Of a DNA stretch of 64,000 bases, positions 1 through 8,454 are shown in pieces. A program made the translations under genes and the position numbers. Below the pieces are notes generated by a model. The model did no database searches. It saw only the letters and a program-made list of their open reading frames with translations, and was not told the DNA's origin. Source of the stretch: Nocardioides jejuensis (lineage in GTDB: Bacteria; Actinomycetota; Actinomycetes; Propionibacteriales; Nocardioidaceae); NCBI RefSeq assembly GCF_004337475.1, contig NZ_SJZJ01000003.1:1-64000 (forward strand), given 5' to 3'. How positions within the stretch are numbered: the stretch's first letter is position 1; the number at the start of each line of letters is the position of its first letter.

Positions 1-618
1 GCGTTCACCTCCGACAACGGCTACATGGAGGGCGAGCACCGCTGGCGCAGCGGCAAGGTCATCGGCTTCGAGCCGTCCTACCGCGTGCCGCTCCTGATGG
101 CCGGCCCCGGCATCCCCGAGGGCGCCCAGGAGGTCATGCCGGTCAACACCGTCAACCTCTCCGCCTCCGTCCTCGACTGGGCTGGCGCACACCTGGCCGG
201 CACCGACGGACAGCCGTTCGTCGACGCGATCGGCACCGGCCGCGGCTGGGACCACGCGCTCGGTTACGAGGCCTACTTCCCCTCGATCCGCAACCGCCAC
301 GACGTCCCCGGCTTCGAGCGCGGCGACGCCTCGGCGGTCGGTATCCGCACGGCGCAGTACTTCTACGTCCGCTACAGCAACGGCCAGGAAGAGCTCTTCG
401 ACCTGCGCCGCGACCCGGTCGAGCTGACGTCGGTGGCTGCCGACCCGGCGTACGCGGAGGTGAAGGGTGAGCTGCGCACGCTCTGGGACCGCTTCCACCA
501 GTGCCGCGGTGCCGCCTGCGACCTCCCCCTGCCCGCGTCGCTGACGACCGATGCCACCAGCACCCGTGAGCTGACCGACCTCATGGAGACGGAGACGGCC
601 CGCTACTACGGCCGCTGA
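1..618 (+). CDS. Sulfatase family protein, C-terminal part (cut by window start)
   Basis: The frame is open from base 1 and encodes the last 205 residues of a type I sulfatase/alkaline-phosphatase-fold hydrolase. It begins at the conserved AFTSDNGY motif, whose Asp-Asn pair contributes metal ligands in sulfatases, followed by GEHRW and a SYRVPLL stretch. The active-site cysteine region lies upstream of the window. The remaining part is strongly similar to the C-terminal third of the next gene, including the ending ARYYG, so the two are a tandem duplicate pair. Substrate is unknown. There is no obvious hairpin terminator before the next gene. Confidence 0.9.
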   Translation, partial: AFTSDNGYMEGEHRWRSGKVIGFEPSYRVPLLMAGPGIPEGAQEVMPVNTVNLSASVLDWAGAHLAGTDGQPFVDAIGTGRGWDHALGYEAYFPSIRNRHDVPGFERGDASAVGIRTAQYFYVRYSNGQEELFDLRRDPVELTSVAADPAYAEVKGELRTLWDRFHQCRGAACDLPLPASLTTDATSTRELTDLMETETARYYGR

Positions 619-734
619 CCCCTCGTCACCCCGAGGCGTGTGACACGCCCGACAGGCGTCACGGCTGGCGTTACGCCATCGTCATAGTCTAGTTTTTCAC
701 TCGACATACAACAGACAACAGAGGGGAGGGCACC

Positions 735-2357
735 ATGAAGCGACGTTCAACGCTGATCTCGCTGGTGGCGGCCCTGGCGGTTGCCGTGCCGACGTTCGGT
801 GCGATCAACCACGAGACGTCGGCCGGTGCGGCCGTCGCCCGGACCGGAGCGCCCAACGTGCTCGTCGTCATGACCGACGACATGCGCTACGACGACGTGA
901 AGTACATGCCGAACCTGCGCAAGTTCCTCGGCGCCCGCGGCACGGACTTCCGCAACATGTTCGCTCCCACTCCCCTCTGCTGCCCGAACCGCGCGTCGTT
1001 CCTCACCGGCAAGTACGCCCACAACCACCACGTGTGGTGGCACGACGAGCCGTGGGGCTACGGCGCCTTCGACGACCGCCACACCATCGGCGGGGCGCTC
1101 CAGGCCGCCGGCTACACGACCGGCTACGTCGGCAAGTACCTCAACGGCTACGGCCGGATGCGCCCCAAGGCGGACCCGACGCACAAGCCCTCGACCTACG
1201 TCCCCGCAGGCTGGGACGAGTGGCGCGGTACGCCGGACGCGACGTCGCTGCCCGAGTCCGACCCGCGCGCCGGCAGCACCTACCGGTACTTCGACACCAC
1301 CGTGAACGAGAACGGCAAGCTCGTCGGCCACCAAGGCGTCTACAACTCGCGCCTGCTGGTCAGCGAGGGCGTCAAGCTGATCGACAAGTTCCACGGCAGC
1401 TCGAAGCCCTGGTACCTGATGATCAACTCGCTCGCGCCGCACCACGGTGGCCCCGTCGAGAAGGACGACCCCTACCTGGTCACGCCGGCGCGGCCGACGT
1501 GGGTCAAGGGCAAGTTCAACCAGCAGATCCAGCGGGGTCCGGGTGTGCCGCGCAGCGGTGAGCCCGAGGCCGACGTGAGCGACAAGGCGCGCATCACGCG
1601 GTCGAAGGAGCCCTTCGGCAAGCGCGAGCGCAACGCCGTCCGCAACGAGGCCCGGCAGCGCGCCGAGACGCTCTACGTCCTCGACAAGCAGCTGCAGCGC
1701 GTGTGGGACGAGCTGGCCCGCGCCGGGCAGCTGCGCAACACCGTCATCGCGTTCACCTCCGACAACGGCTACATGGAGGGAGAGCACCGCTGGCAGGCCG
1801 GCAAGCTGATCGGCTTCGACTCCTCCTACCGGGTGCCGCTGCTGGTCGCCGGGCCGGGCATCCCTGCGGGCGCCAGGCAGTACTCCCCCGTCACCACGAT
1901 CGACCTGACCGCGTCGATCCTCGACTGGACCGGCGCGCACCTGCCGGGCGTCGACGGGCGCTCGTTCGTCCCCGACATCGGCACCAAGGTCGGCTGGAAC
2001 CGGGCGGTCGGCTACGAGGCCCACATCCCCAACATCCGCAACAAGCAGAAGACGATCTTCACCGACGCCCGCCAGGCGATCGGCATCCGCACCGGCCGCT
2101 ACTTCTACGTGAGGTATGCCAACGGCCAGTCGGAGCTCTTCGACCTCGAGAAGGATCCGCTGGAGCTCAAGTCGGTCACCGCCGACCCGGCGTACGCCGC
2201 CGCGAAGCGCGAGCTGAACGTGGCCTGGAAGGCGTTCAAGGACTGCCGCGGCGAGGCCTGCGTCGTAGCGCTCCCGCCGAACCTGCGGACGAACGCCGCA
2301 CAGGACGCCTCGATCCGGGAAGGGCTGACGACGGCGACCGCCCGCTACTACGGCTGA
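735..2357 (+). CDS. Secreted sulfatase (arylsulfatase family)
   Basis: This 540-residue protein has a Sec-type signal peptide (about residues 1-32, MKRRSTLISLVAALAVAVP then a polar stretch). The sulfatase core starts at NVLVVMTDDMRYDD, where Asp48-Asp49 are the expected calcium ligands. The signature CCPNRASFLTG (residues 82-92) fits C-X-P-X-R-X4-TG, so Cys82 should be converted to formylglycine by a sulfatase-modifying enzyme that is not in this window. FTSDNGY near residue 345 is the second metal-binding motif. A GAGGGGAGGG ribosome site (721-730) precedes the ATG. It is the intact partner of the truncated upstream copy. It should act outside the membrane on an unidentified sulfate ester. 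Its 3' end overlaps the convergent HAD gene by 10 bases. Confidence 0.93.
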   Translation: MKRRSTLISLVAALAVAVPTFGAINHETSAGAAVARTGAPNVLVVMTDDMRYDDVKYMPNLRKFLGARGTDFRNMFAPTPLCCPNRASFLTGKYAHNHHVWWHDEPWGYGAFDDRHTIGGALQAAGYTTGYVGKYLNGYGRMRPKADPTHKPSTYVPAGWDEWRGTPDATSLPESDPRAGSTYRYFDTTVNENGKLVGHQGVYNSRLLVSEGVKLIDKFHGSSKPWYLMINSLAPHHGGPVEKDDPYLVTPARPTWVKGKFNQQIQRGPGVPRSGEPEADVSDKARITRSKEPFGKRERNAVRNEARQRAETLYVLDKQLQRVWDELARAGQLRNTVIAFTSDNGYMEGEHRWQAGKLIGFDSSYRVPLLVAGPGIPAGARQYSPVTTIDLTASILDWTGAHLPGVDGRSFVPDIGTKVGWNRAVGYEAHIPNIRNKQKTIFTDARQAIGIRTGRYFYVRYANGQSELFDLEKDPLELKSVTADPAYAAAKRELNVAWKAFKDCRGEACVVALPPNLRTNAAQDASIREGLTTATARYYG

Positions 2358-3187
2358 GGCCGCGAGGCGGGGAACCAGCGCGCGAGCTCGACGGCGACAC
2401 CGTCCTCCTCCACGGGGGCGGTGACGTCGTCGGCTTCGTGCTTGACCTCGTCGATCGCCTGGCCCATCGCGACGCCGCGGTGTGCCCAGCGGAGCATCTC
2501 GAGGTCGTTGCGCCCGTCGCCGATCGCGAGGGCATCTGCGGCCGTCACCCCGAGGGCCGCCGCAACACGGGCGAGACCCGAGGCCTTGGTGACCCCGATC
2601 GGCGAGAGGTCCATCCAGGCCGACCAGCCGATGACGTACTCGGTGTTGTGCAGGCCGAGGCGGCGGCCGAGCGCGACGAAGTCCTCAGGTGTCGCAGCAG
2701 GGTCACGGATGATGACGCGGTTGACCGGCTCGGCGACGAGGTCGTCAACCGCGGTGATGAGCTGGCGACCGCTCAACTCGCCGGGCGGGAACTCGTGTGA
2801 GACGCGGTAGCCCACGCCGTACTCCTCGACGGCGACGATCGCCGTGGGGTGCTCCACCAGGATCGCTCGCACCGCGTCGGCGGCGTCGAAGCGCTCCTCG
2901 TGCACGACCTCGACGGGTGGGTAGCGCACGACCACGCCGCCGTTGGAGGCGACGATCCAGACCTGCTCACCGAGGTGCAGGTCGAGCAGGTGCAGCACCG
3001 GCACCATCGCATCGATCGAGCGCCCCGAGGCGAGGACGATCTGCGCCCCGCCGGCAAGCGCACGGTGGACTGCCGCCTTCACGGCGGGCGCGATCGTCTC
3101 GTTGTCCTGGCCCTGCCCCTCGACCCACTGGATCAGGGTGCCGTCGATGTCGAGCGCGATCAGCCGCGGCTGCCAGGTCTCCCCCAC
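2348..3187 (-). CDS. HAD superfamily hydrolase, Cof/YbiV type
   Basis: The 279-residue protein opens with the HAD nucleophile motif DIDGTL, where Asp13 is the nucleophile and Asp15 the acid/base. It has motif II at VLASGRS and ends with motif IV, IGDGRNDLEML, typical of the Cof subfamily with a large type IIB cap. Members dephosphorylate sugar phosphates, nucleotides or FMN-type substrates in the cytoplasm; the substrate here cannot be assigned. Translation starts at GTG (3187). The gene lies 33 bases after serS on the same strand and may be cotranscribed with it. Its end overlaps the convergent sulfatase. Confidence 0.9.
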   Translation of the reverse strand: MGETWQPRLIALDIDGTLIQWVEGQGQDNETIAPAVKAAVHRALAGGAQIVLASGRSIDAMVPVLHLLDLHLGEQVWIVASNGGVVVRYPPVEVVHEERFDAADAVRAILVEHPTAIVAVEEYGVGYRVSHEFPPGELSGRQLITAVDDLVAEPVNRVIIRDPAATPEDFVALGRRLGLHNTEYVIGWSAWMDLSPIGVTKASGLARVAAALGVTAADALAIGDGRNDLEMLRWAHRGVAMGQAIDEVKHEADDVTAPVEEDGVAVELARWFPASRPQP

Positions 3188-3220
3188 GACAGCGACACTA
3201 GCGGCGGCCGCAACCGGCTT

Positions 3221-4489
3221 TCAGCCGATCGGCGTGAGCACCTCGAGGCCACCCATGTACGGCTGGAGCGCCGTCGGCACGCGCACCGAACCATCCGCCT
3301 GCTGGTGCGTCTCGAGCACCGCGACGATGGCCCGCGTGACGGCGGTCAGCGTGCCGTTGAGCGTCGCCACCGGACGGGTGCCGCGCTCGCCGCGCTCGCG
3401 GATGTTGAGGCGGCGGCTCTGGAACTCCGTGCAGTTCGAGGTCGAGGTCAGCTCGCGGTACTTGCCCTGCGTGGGGATCCAGGCCTCGCAGTCGTACTTG
3501 CGGACGGCGGACGGGCCGAGGTCGCCCGCGGCGATGTCGACAACCTGGTAGGCCAGCTCGAGCTTGTCGAGGAACGCCTTCTCCCAGTCCAGCAGGCGCT
3601 TGTGCTCGGCCGGCGCCTCCTCGATCGAGGTGTAGACGAACATCTCGACCTTCTCGAACTGGTGCACGCGGATGATGCCCTTGGTGTCCTTGCCCGCCGA
3701 GCCGGCCTCCTTGCGGAAGCAGCTCGAGAACGCCGCGTAGCGACGCGGCAGCGAGGCCGGCTCGAGGATCTCGTCGGAGTGGTACGCCGCCATCGGCACC
3801 TCGGACGTGCCGACCAGGTAGAGGTCGTCGACCTTGTAGACGCCGTCGTCGACCTGGTCGAGGAAGCCGGTGCCGGCCATCGCCTCGGCACGCACGAGCG
3901 CCGGCGCAACAACCTGCGTGAAGCCGGCTTCGCGGGCCTGGTCCAGCGCCATGTTGATCAGCGCGAACTCGAGCTGCGCGCCGACACCGGTGAGGAAGTA
4001 GAAGCGCGAGCCCGAGACCTTGGCGCCGCGGTCGAGGTCGATCGCGCCGAGCAGCTTGCCGAGCTCGACGTGGTCGCGGGGCTCGAAGCCCTCGGCGGCG
4101 AAGTCACGCGGCGTGCCGACGTACTCGATGACGACGGAGTCGTCCTCGCCACCGGCCGGCGTCGCGTCCTCGCAGATGTTGGGGATCGCCTTCAGCGCGC
4201 GCTCCCAGGCCTCCTCGGCCTCGCGGTTGGCCTCCTCGGCAGCCTTGACCTCGACGGCCAGCTCCTTGGTCTGCGCGAGCAGCGCGGGCTTCTCCTCGGC
4301 CGACGCCCGGGGGATCAGGCCGCCGACGCGCTTCTGCTCCGCCCGCTTCGCCTCGAACGCCGCGATCGCCGCGCGGCGACCGGCGTCGGCGACCAGGGCG
4401 TGGTCGACGACATCGTCAGGGAGTCCGCGCTTGGCCTGCGAGGCGCGGACACGGTCGGGCTCGTCGCGGAGGATGCGCGGATCGATCAT
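3221..4489 (-). CDS. serS: Seryl-tRNA synthetase
   Basis: Class II aminoacyl-tRNA synthetase charging tRNA-Ser. I place the start at ATG 4489 ([18 protein letters not shown]), giving 422 residues, the usual length. An upstream in-frame ATG at 4543 would add an uncharacteristic Pro/Ala-rich 18-residue leader. The N-terminal about 110 residues form the long antiparallel coiled-coil arm that grips the tRNA-Ser variable arm. The catalytic core carries motif 2 ([20 protein letters not shown]), the serine-binding TSTSNC block and motif 3 ([17 protein letters not shown]). The HAD gene follows on the same strand after 33 bases. Confidence 0.97.
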   Translation of the reverse strand: MIDPRILRDEPDRVRASQAKRGLPDDVVDHALVADAGRRAAIAAFEAKRAEQKRVGGLIPRASAEEKPALLAQTKELAVEVKAAEEANREAEEAWERALKAIPNICEDATPAGGEDDSVVIEYVGTPRDFAAEGFEPRDHVELGKLLGAIDLDRGAKVSGSRFYFLTGVGAQLEFALINMALDQAREAGFTQVVAPALVRAEAMAGTGFLDQVDDGVYKVDDLYLVGTSEVPMAAYHSDEILEPASLPRRYAAFSSCFRKEAGSAGKDTKGIIRVHQFEKVEMFVYTSIEEAPAEHKRLLDWEKAFLDKLELAYQVVDIAAGDLGPSAVRKYDCEAWIPTQGKYRELTSTSNCTEFQSRRLNIRERGERGTRPVATLNGTLTAVTRAIVAVLETHQQADGSVRVPTALQPYMGGLEVLTPIG

Positions 4490-4550
4490 GGAGGCAAGGC
4501 TATCTGTAGGCGGCGCGCTGGCCGGACCCGCTGCCGGAGCCACTGGCGGG

Positions 4551-4585
4551 CCCGCTGCCGAACCCGCTCCCGGGCAGGCAGCGGG
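4551..4585 (-). terminator. GC hairpin between the ABC operon and serS
   Basis: CCCGCTGCC (4551-4559) pairs with GGCAGCGGG (4577-4585) across a 17-base loop, starting 7 bases beyond the stop of the ABC ATP-binding gene. There is no U-tract, so it is at best a weak or GC-type terminator. The surrounding bases carry imperfect CCCGCTGCCG direct copies. Confidence 0.3.
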
Positions 4586-4591
4586 ACCGCA

Positions 4592-5395
4592 TCAGCGGAC
4601 GGCCGCGAGGAACTCGCGGGTGCGCTCGTGCCGGGGATCGGTGACGACCTGCGCCGCCGGTCCGCACTCGACGATCCGGCCCCCGTCGAAGAAGGCGACC
4701 CGGTCGGCCACGTCGCGAGCGAAGCCGATCTCGTGCGTGACCACGAGCATCGTCATGCCCGACTGGGCCAGATCCTTCATCACCGCGAGCACGTCGCCGA
4801 CGAGCTCCGGGTCGAGCGCCGAGGTCGGCTCGTCGAAGAGCATCAGCTTCGGCTGCATGGTCAGCGCCCGCGCGATGGCGACGCGCTGCTGCTGGCCGCC
4901 GGACAGGCTGCGCGGGTACGCGTCCGCCTTGGCTGCGAGCCCGACGCGCTCCAGCAGGGCGAGCGCCCGGGCACGCACGACCTCCTTGTCCTCCTTGAGC
5001 ACGGTGACCGGCGCCAGCATCAGGTTCTGCAGGACGGTCATGTGCGGGAAGAGGTTGAAGTGCTGGAACACCATGCCGATGTCCGTACGCCGCCGGCAGA
5101 CCTCGCGGTCGGACAGCTCGTGCAGCTTCGTGCCGCGCTGGCGGTAGCCGACGATCTCGTCACCGACCCAGAGCCGCCCGGCGTCGATGGTCTCGAGGTG
5201 GTTCACACAGCGGAGGAACGTCGACTTGCCCGAGCCCGACGGCCCGATCAGGCAGACCACCTCGCCCGTGGCGATCTCGAGGTCGATGCCCTGGAGCACC
5301 TCCAGCGGACCGTAGGACTTGCGCACCTGCTCGGCGCGGACCATCGGGCGCGTGGTCGTGCTGGCCGCGGGGCTCAGCGTGGGAACGGCGGTCAT
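4592..5395 (-). CDS. Polar amino acid-type ABC transporter, ATP-binding subunit
   Basis: This 267-residue ATPase of the GlnQ/HisP family powers the importer formed with the two genes upstream. Walker A is GPSGSGKST (51-59), the Q-loop is VFQHFNLFPHM, the ABC signature is LSGGQQQR (164-171), Walker B runs into DEPTSALD (188-195), and the switch histidine is in VVTHE. The ATG at 5395 overlaps the permease stop as ATGA, which fixes the start and implies translational coupling. It is the last gene of the 9647-4592 operon. The family normally moves amino acids or small polar nitrogen compounds. The amidohydrolase in the same operon suggests a nitrogenous heterocycle or amide substrate, which is inference. 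Confidence 0.94.
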   Translation of the reverse strand: MTAVPTLSPAASTTTRPMVRAEQVRKSYGPLEVLQGIDLEIATGEVVCLIGPSGSGKSTFLRCVNHLETIDAGRLWVGDEIVGYRQRGTKLHELSDREVCRRRTDIGMVFQHFNLFPHMTVLQNLMLAPVTVLKEDKEVVRARALALLERVGLAAKADAYPRSLSGGQQQRVAIARALTMQPKLMLFDEPTSALDPELVGDVLAVMKDLAQSGMTMLVVTHEIGFARDVADRVAFFDGGRIVECGPAAQVVTDPRHERTREFLAAVR

Positions 5396-6312
5396 CGCGT
5401 GCTCCTGGTGGTGATGGCCCGGGCGAACGTCCGGAGCCGCTGGATCGGGGTGGGCGGCAGGTTGCGGTTGCCGCGGGCGAAGTGCCGCTCGATGTAGTAC
5501 TGGCCGACGCCGAGCACAGCGGTCACCGCGAGGTACCAGAGGCTGGCCACGATGAGGAGCGGGATCGTCTCGTAGTTGCGCGCGTAGATGACCTGCGAGG
5601 AGAAGAGCAGCTCCGGCACCGCGATGACCGAGACCAGCGCCGTCGTCTTGAGCATGCCGATCGTCTCGTTGCCGGTCGGCGGGACGATGACCCGCATCGC
5701 CTGCGGGAGCACGATCCGGCGCATCGTCTGGCCCTTGGTCAGGCCGAGCGCGGAGGCCGCGTCGGACTGGCCCCACTCCACCGACAGGATGCCGGCGCGC
5801 ACGATCTCCGACATGTACGCCGCCTCGTTGAGCGCCAGGCCCATGATCGCGGCGAGCATCGGCGTGATGAGGGTGTTGGCATCCAGGTGCACGCCCGGGA
5901 TGCCGAACGAGATCACCGGGTAGAGCGCCGCCAGGTTGAACCAGAAGAGCAGCTGCACCAGCACCGGCGTACCGCGGAAGAAGGAGACGTAGACGAAGGC
6001 GGCGCCGTTGACGACCGGGTTGCTCGACAGCCGCATGACCGCGAGCAGGACGGCGAGGGCGGTGCCGATCGCCATGCAGACGACGGTGAGGAAGAGCGTC
6101 GTCCCGAGGCCGCGGATGATCGAGGCGTCGCTGATGTACTGCCCCACCACGTCCCAGCCGAAGCGGGAGTTGCTGAGGACGTTCTGGGCGACGACGACAC
6201 CGAGGACGGCGACCACGACAGCGGCCAGCCAGCGGCCGGTGTGCCGACGGCGTACGACGGTGAACTGCGTCGCCACGTCGGCGACGTCGAGGGGCTCTGC
6301 GAGCGTGCTCAT
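5392..6312 (-). CDS. Polar amino acid-type ABC transporter, permease subunit
   Basis: A 306-residue membrane protein of the HisM/GlnP type. It has a first membrane helix near residues 29-47 and about five more, and a cytoplasmic EAA loop reading SALGLTKGQTMRRIVLPQAM that docks the ATPase. Only one permease gene is present, so it presumably forms a homodimer. It overlaps the ATPase gene by 4 bases and lies one base downstream of the binding-protein stop, so the three form one translationally coupled importer. It is about 70 residues longer than the shortest family members because of an N-terminal extension before the first helix. Confidence 0.93.
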   Translation of the reverse strand: MSTLAEPLDVADVATQFTVVRRRHTGRWLAAVVVAVLGVVVAQNVLSNSRFGWDVVGQYISDASIIRGLGTTLFLTVVCMAIGTALAVLLAVMRLSSNPVVNGAAFVYVSFFRGTPVLVQLLFWFNLAALYPVISFGIPGVHLDANTLITPMLAAIMGLALNEAAYMSEIVRAGILSVEWGQSDAASALGLTKGQTMRRIVLPQAMRVIVPPTGNETIGMLKTTALVSVIAVPELLFSSQVIYARNYETIPLLIVASLWYLAVTAVLGVGQYYIERHFARGNRNLPPTPIQRLRTFARAITTRSTR

Positions 6313-6313
6313 C

Positions 6314-7216
6314 TCAGGCGCCCGGGTGAGCGGTGAAGTTGGACGCCGGGATGCTCCACTTGGCGGCGAGCTTCTTGACGGTGCCGTCGGCGTACAGCGA
6401 CTTCACGGCGGCGGCGACGGCCTCCTCGAGCGACGAGCCCTTCGCCAGCGCGATGCCGGTCGGGCGGGCCTCGTAGATGTCGCCGGGAGCCAGCTCGAAC
6501 TTCCCCTGCGAAAGCTTGCCCTGGTACGAGACGGCCGTGCTGTCGGCCAGCATGCCGTCGACCCGGCCACTGGTGAGGGCGAGCACGGCGTCGTTCTGCG
6601 ACGGGAAGAGGACCGGCGTCAGCGTGGCCGCACCGGACTCCTCACACTTCTTCGCGAACGCCGGCAGCTGCTCGATCGCCTGCGTGGTGCCCTTCTGGGC
6701 GGCGATGCGGTGGCCGCAGAGGACGGCAGGGTCCATCGAGAGCTTCTGCGGGTTGCCCGGCTTCACCGCGACGCCCGCACCGCCCTGGAGGTACTCCACG
6801 AAGTCGACAATCTTCTCGCGCTCCGGAGTGACGGAGAAGCTGGACTCGGCCAGGTCGTAGCGACCGGCCTGGATGCCGGTGAGGATCGTGTCGAAGCCGA
6901 CGTTCTTGATGTCGGCCTTGAGGCCCATCCGCTCCGCGACCGCGGAGGCGAAGTCGGCGTCGAAGCCGATAATCGTCTTGTTGTCGTCGGCGAAGAACTG
7001 GAACGGCGGGTACGACGCGTCCATGGCCACCGTGAGGGTGCCCTTCTTCGCAGCCGCCGCAGGGACGAGCGCCTTGACGGCGGGATCGACGGAGACGGCT
7101 TCCCGGTCGTTGGGGCGGAGCGCGGAGCCCGCGGAGTCGGCCGTGCTGCTGCCGCAGCTGGACAGGCCGGCAGCGAGGACGAGGGCGGCCAGCGCGGTGG
7201 GGTAGAGGCGGTTCAT
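6314..7216 (-). CDS. Substrate-binding lipoprotein of the ABC importer (SBP family 3)
   Basis: This 300-residue protein has a lipoprotein signal, MNRLYPTALAALVLAAGLSSC, with Cys21 as the lipidation site. It should be anchored to the outer face of the membrane. The mature part is a two-lobed family 3 binding protein, with the typical GFDADFASAVAERMGLK block and later DTILTGIQAGRYDL. The ATG overlaps the stop of the upstream MFS gene (ATGA), and the permease follows one base after its stop. The ligand is not evident. The family mostly binds amino acids, opines and related charged amines. Confidence 0.93.
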   Translation of the reverse strand: MNRLYPTALAALVLAAGLSSCGSSTADSAGSALRPNDREAVSVDPAVKALVPAAAAKKGTLTVAMDASYPPFQFFADDNKTIIGFDADFASAVAERMGLKADIKNVGFDTILTGIQAGRYDLAESSFSVTPEREKIVDFVEYLQGGAGVAVKPGNPQKLSMDPAVLCGHRIAAQKGTTQAIEQLPAFAKKCEESGAATLTPVLFPSQNDAVLALTSGRVDGMLADSTAVSYQGKLSQGKFELAPGDIYEARPTGIALAKGSSLEEAVAAAVKSLYADGTVKKLAAKWSIPASNFTAHPGA

Positions 7217-8454
7217 CGGAGTTCTCCTTGGGTGAGTGCTACCTGCGGGGTGCGGAGGGATGCGGCGGAGGGAGGGGAGCCGGACGGGCGCACGAGGTCA
7301 CGGACCGCAGCGCGACTGCCGATCAGCACCTGGACGACGACCAGCGCCGTCAGGAGCAGCCAGAACGCCGGCCACGAGGGCTGCGCCTGGTGGAGCACGG
7401 CAAGGGCGACCAGGCCGATCGCCGCGCCGGTGAAGCCCACGCTCTGGGAGCGTGCCGAGAGGGTTGCCGCGACGGCGCTGTCGGCCGCGCGGGAGACGAA
7501 GAGGGTGATGACGAGGGGGAAGACCCCTGCCTGCCCGAGTCCCAGCAGGACGGTGCCGACCACGGGGGGCCAGCCCGCGGCCAGGGCGCCGAAGCCGGCG
7601 AGCGAGCCGGCGGACAAGGCCATCAGCAGGACGAACGGCGCCCGCAGCCGCGCCACGAAGAGCGGCACCAGCAGGCTGCCGACGCAACCGACGACGCTGA
7701 ACAGGCCGAGCAGGCCGCCGGCCTGCCCGACGGAGAGCCCGCTGTCCCGGGCAAAGCGCGGCAGCCAGGTCACGATGGCGAAGAAGAGCAGCGCCTGCAC
7801 GCCGAACAGCGCGGCGAGCAGCCACGGTGCGCCGGCCGGCGTGACGCGGGTGTGGGCCGGCCTCGGCACGGATCCGGCCGCGGGGACCGGGCTCCGGCCG
7901 CCGGCGAGCAGGTGCCAGGCGACCGCCGAGACAAGCGCCACCGCGGCCCAGCCTCCCGTCGAGACCAGGACCGGTACGCCGCGGTCGTCGAGGAGCCCGG
8001 TGACGGTAGGTGCTGCGGAGGCGCCGACGGCCATCGCGACGCCATAGACAGCGGTCCATGCTCCGGCGCTGGCCGCGCCGCGATCGCGGACGACGGCCGG
8101 GAGCATCACCGCGACGAGGGTGATGCCGAGCGCGGCCAGGACGGTGCCGGGGAAGACGGCGCCGCGCACGACGCTGCGTACGCCAATCCCGGCGGCCACC
8201 GCGAGCAGGCCGACCGTGACCGTGCGCCGCGCCCCGAGCCGAGCGGCGACCACGGGCGCGAGGACCGAGCCGAGGCCGAGCACCAGGACCGGCAGCGCGA
8301 TCACCAGCACCGTCGTCAGCTCGGTCAGGCCGTACGTCGCACGCAGCTCGGGCATCAGCGGGCTGAGGCTGGTGATCGCCGGCCTCAGGTTGAGCGCGGC
8401 GACGACCAGGGCGAGGCCGAAGGCCCACGCGCCGGGCCGGGCCGCGGTCGTCAC
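7213..8454 (-). CDS. MFS transporter, CynX/NimT-like
   Basis: A 413-residue, 12-helix major facilitator with the N-terminal signature NLRPAITSLSPLMPELR that marks the CynX/NimT (cyanate/nitroimidazole) group. The start is GTG 8454, overlapping the amidohydrolase stop as GTGA; its own stop overlaps the binding-protein ATG. It is thus locked between the enzyme and the ABC importer. A second carrier in the same operon could export a product, take up a related compound, or confer tolerance. The sequence alone does not say which. Confidence 0.88.
   Translation of the reverse strand: MTTAARPGAWAFGLALVVAALNLRPAITSLSPLMPELRATYGLTELTTVLVIALPVLVLGLGSVLAPVVAARLGARRTVTVGLLAVAAGIGVRSVVRGAVFPGTVLAALGITLVAVMLPAVVRDRGAASAGAWTAVYGVAMAVGASAAPTVTGLLDDRGVPVLVSTGGWAAVALVSAVAWHLLAGGRSPVPAAGSVPRPAHTRVTPAGAPWLLAALFGVQALLFFAIVTWLPRFARDSGLSVGQAGGLLGLFSVVGCVGSLLVPLFVARLRAPFVLLMALSAGSLAGFGALAAGWPPVVGTVLLGLGQAGVFPLVITLFVSRAADSAVAATLSARSQSVGFTGAAIGLVALAVLHQAQPSWPAFWLLLTALVVVQVLIGSRAAVRDLVRPSGSPPSAASLRTPQVALTQGELR

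Noticed and set aside
747..2024. Long open frame antisense to the sulfatase gene (425 codons)
   Set aside because: In GC-rich DNA the strand opposite a real gene is often open. Its translation is Arg/Ala/Val-rich low-complexity with no motif, while the plus strand has a clear signal peptide and sulfatase motifs.
2849..5497. 882-codon plus-strand open frame over HAD, serS and ABC genes
   Set aside because: It spans three well-supported minus-strand genes and its intergenic spacers, and its translation has no recognisable domain. It is a composition artefact.
5396..5776. N-terminal extension of the ABC ATPase
   Set aside because: The added residues are an out-of-frame reading of the permease gene. 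The ATGA overlap at 5395 gives the normal 267-residue ATPase.
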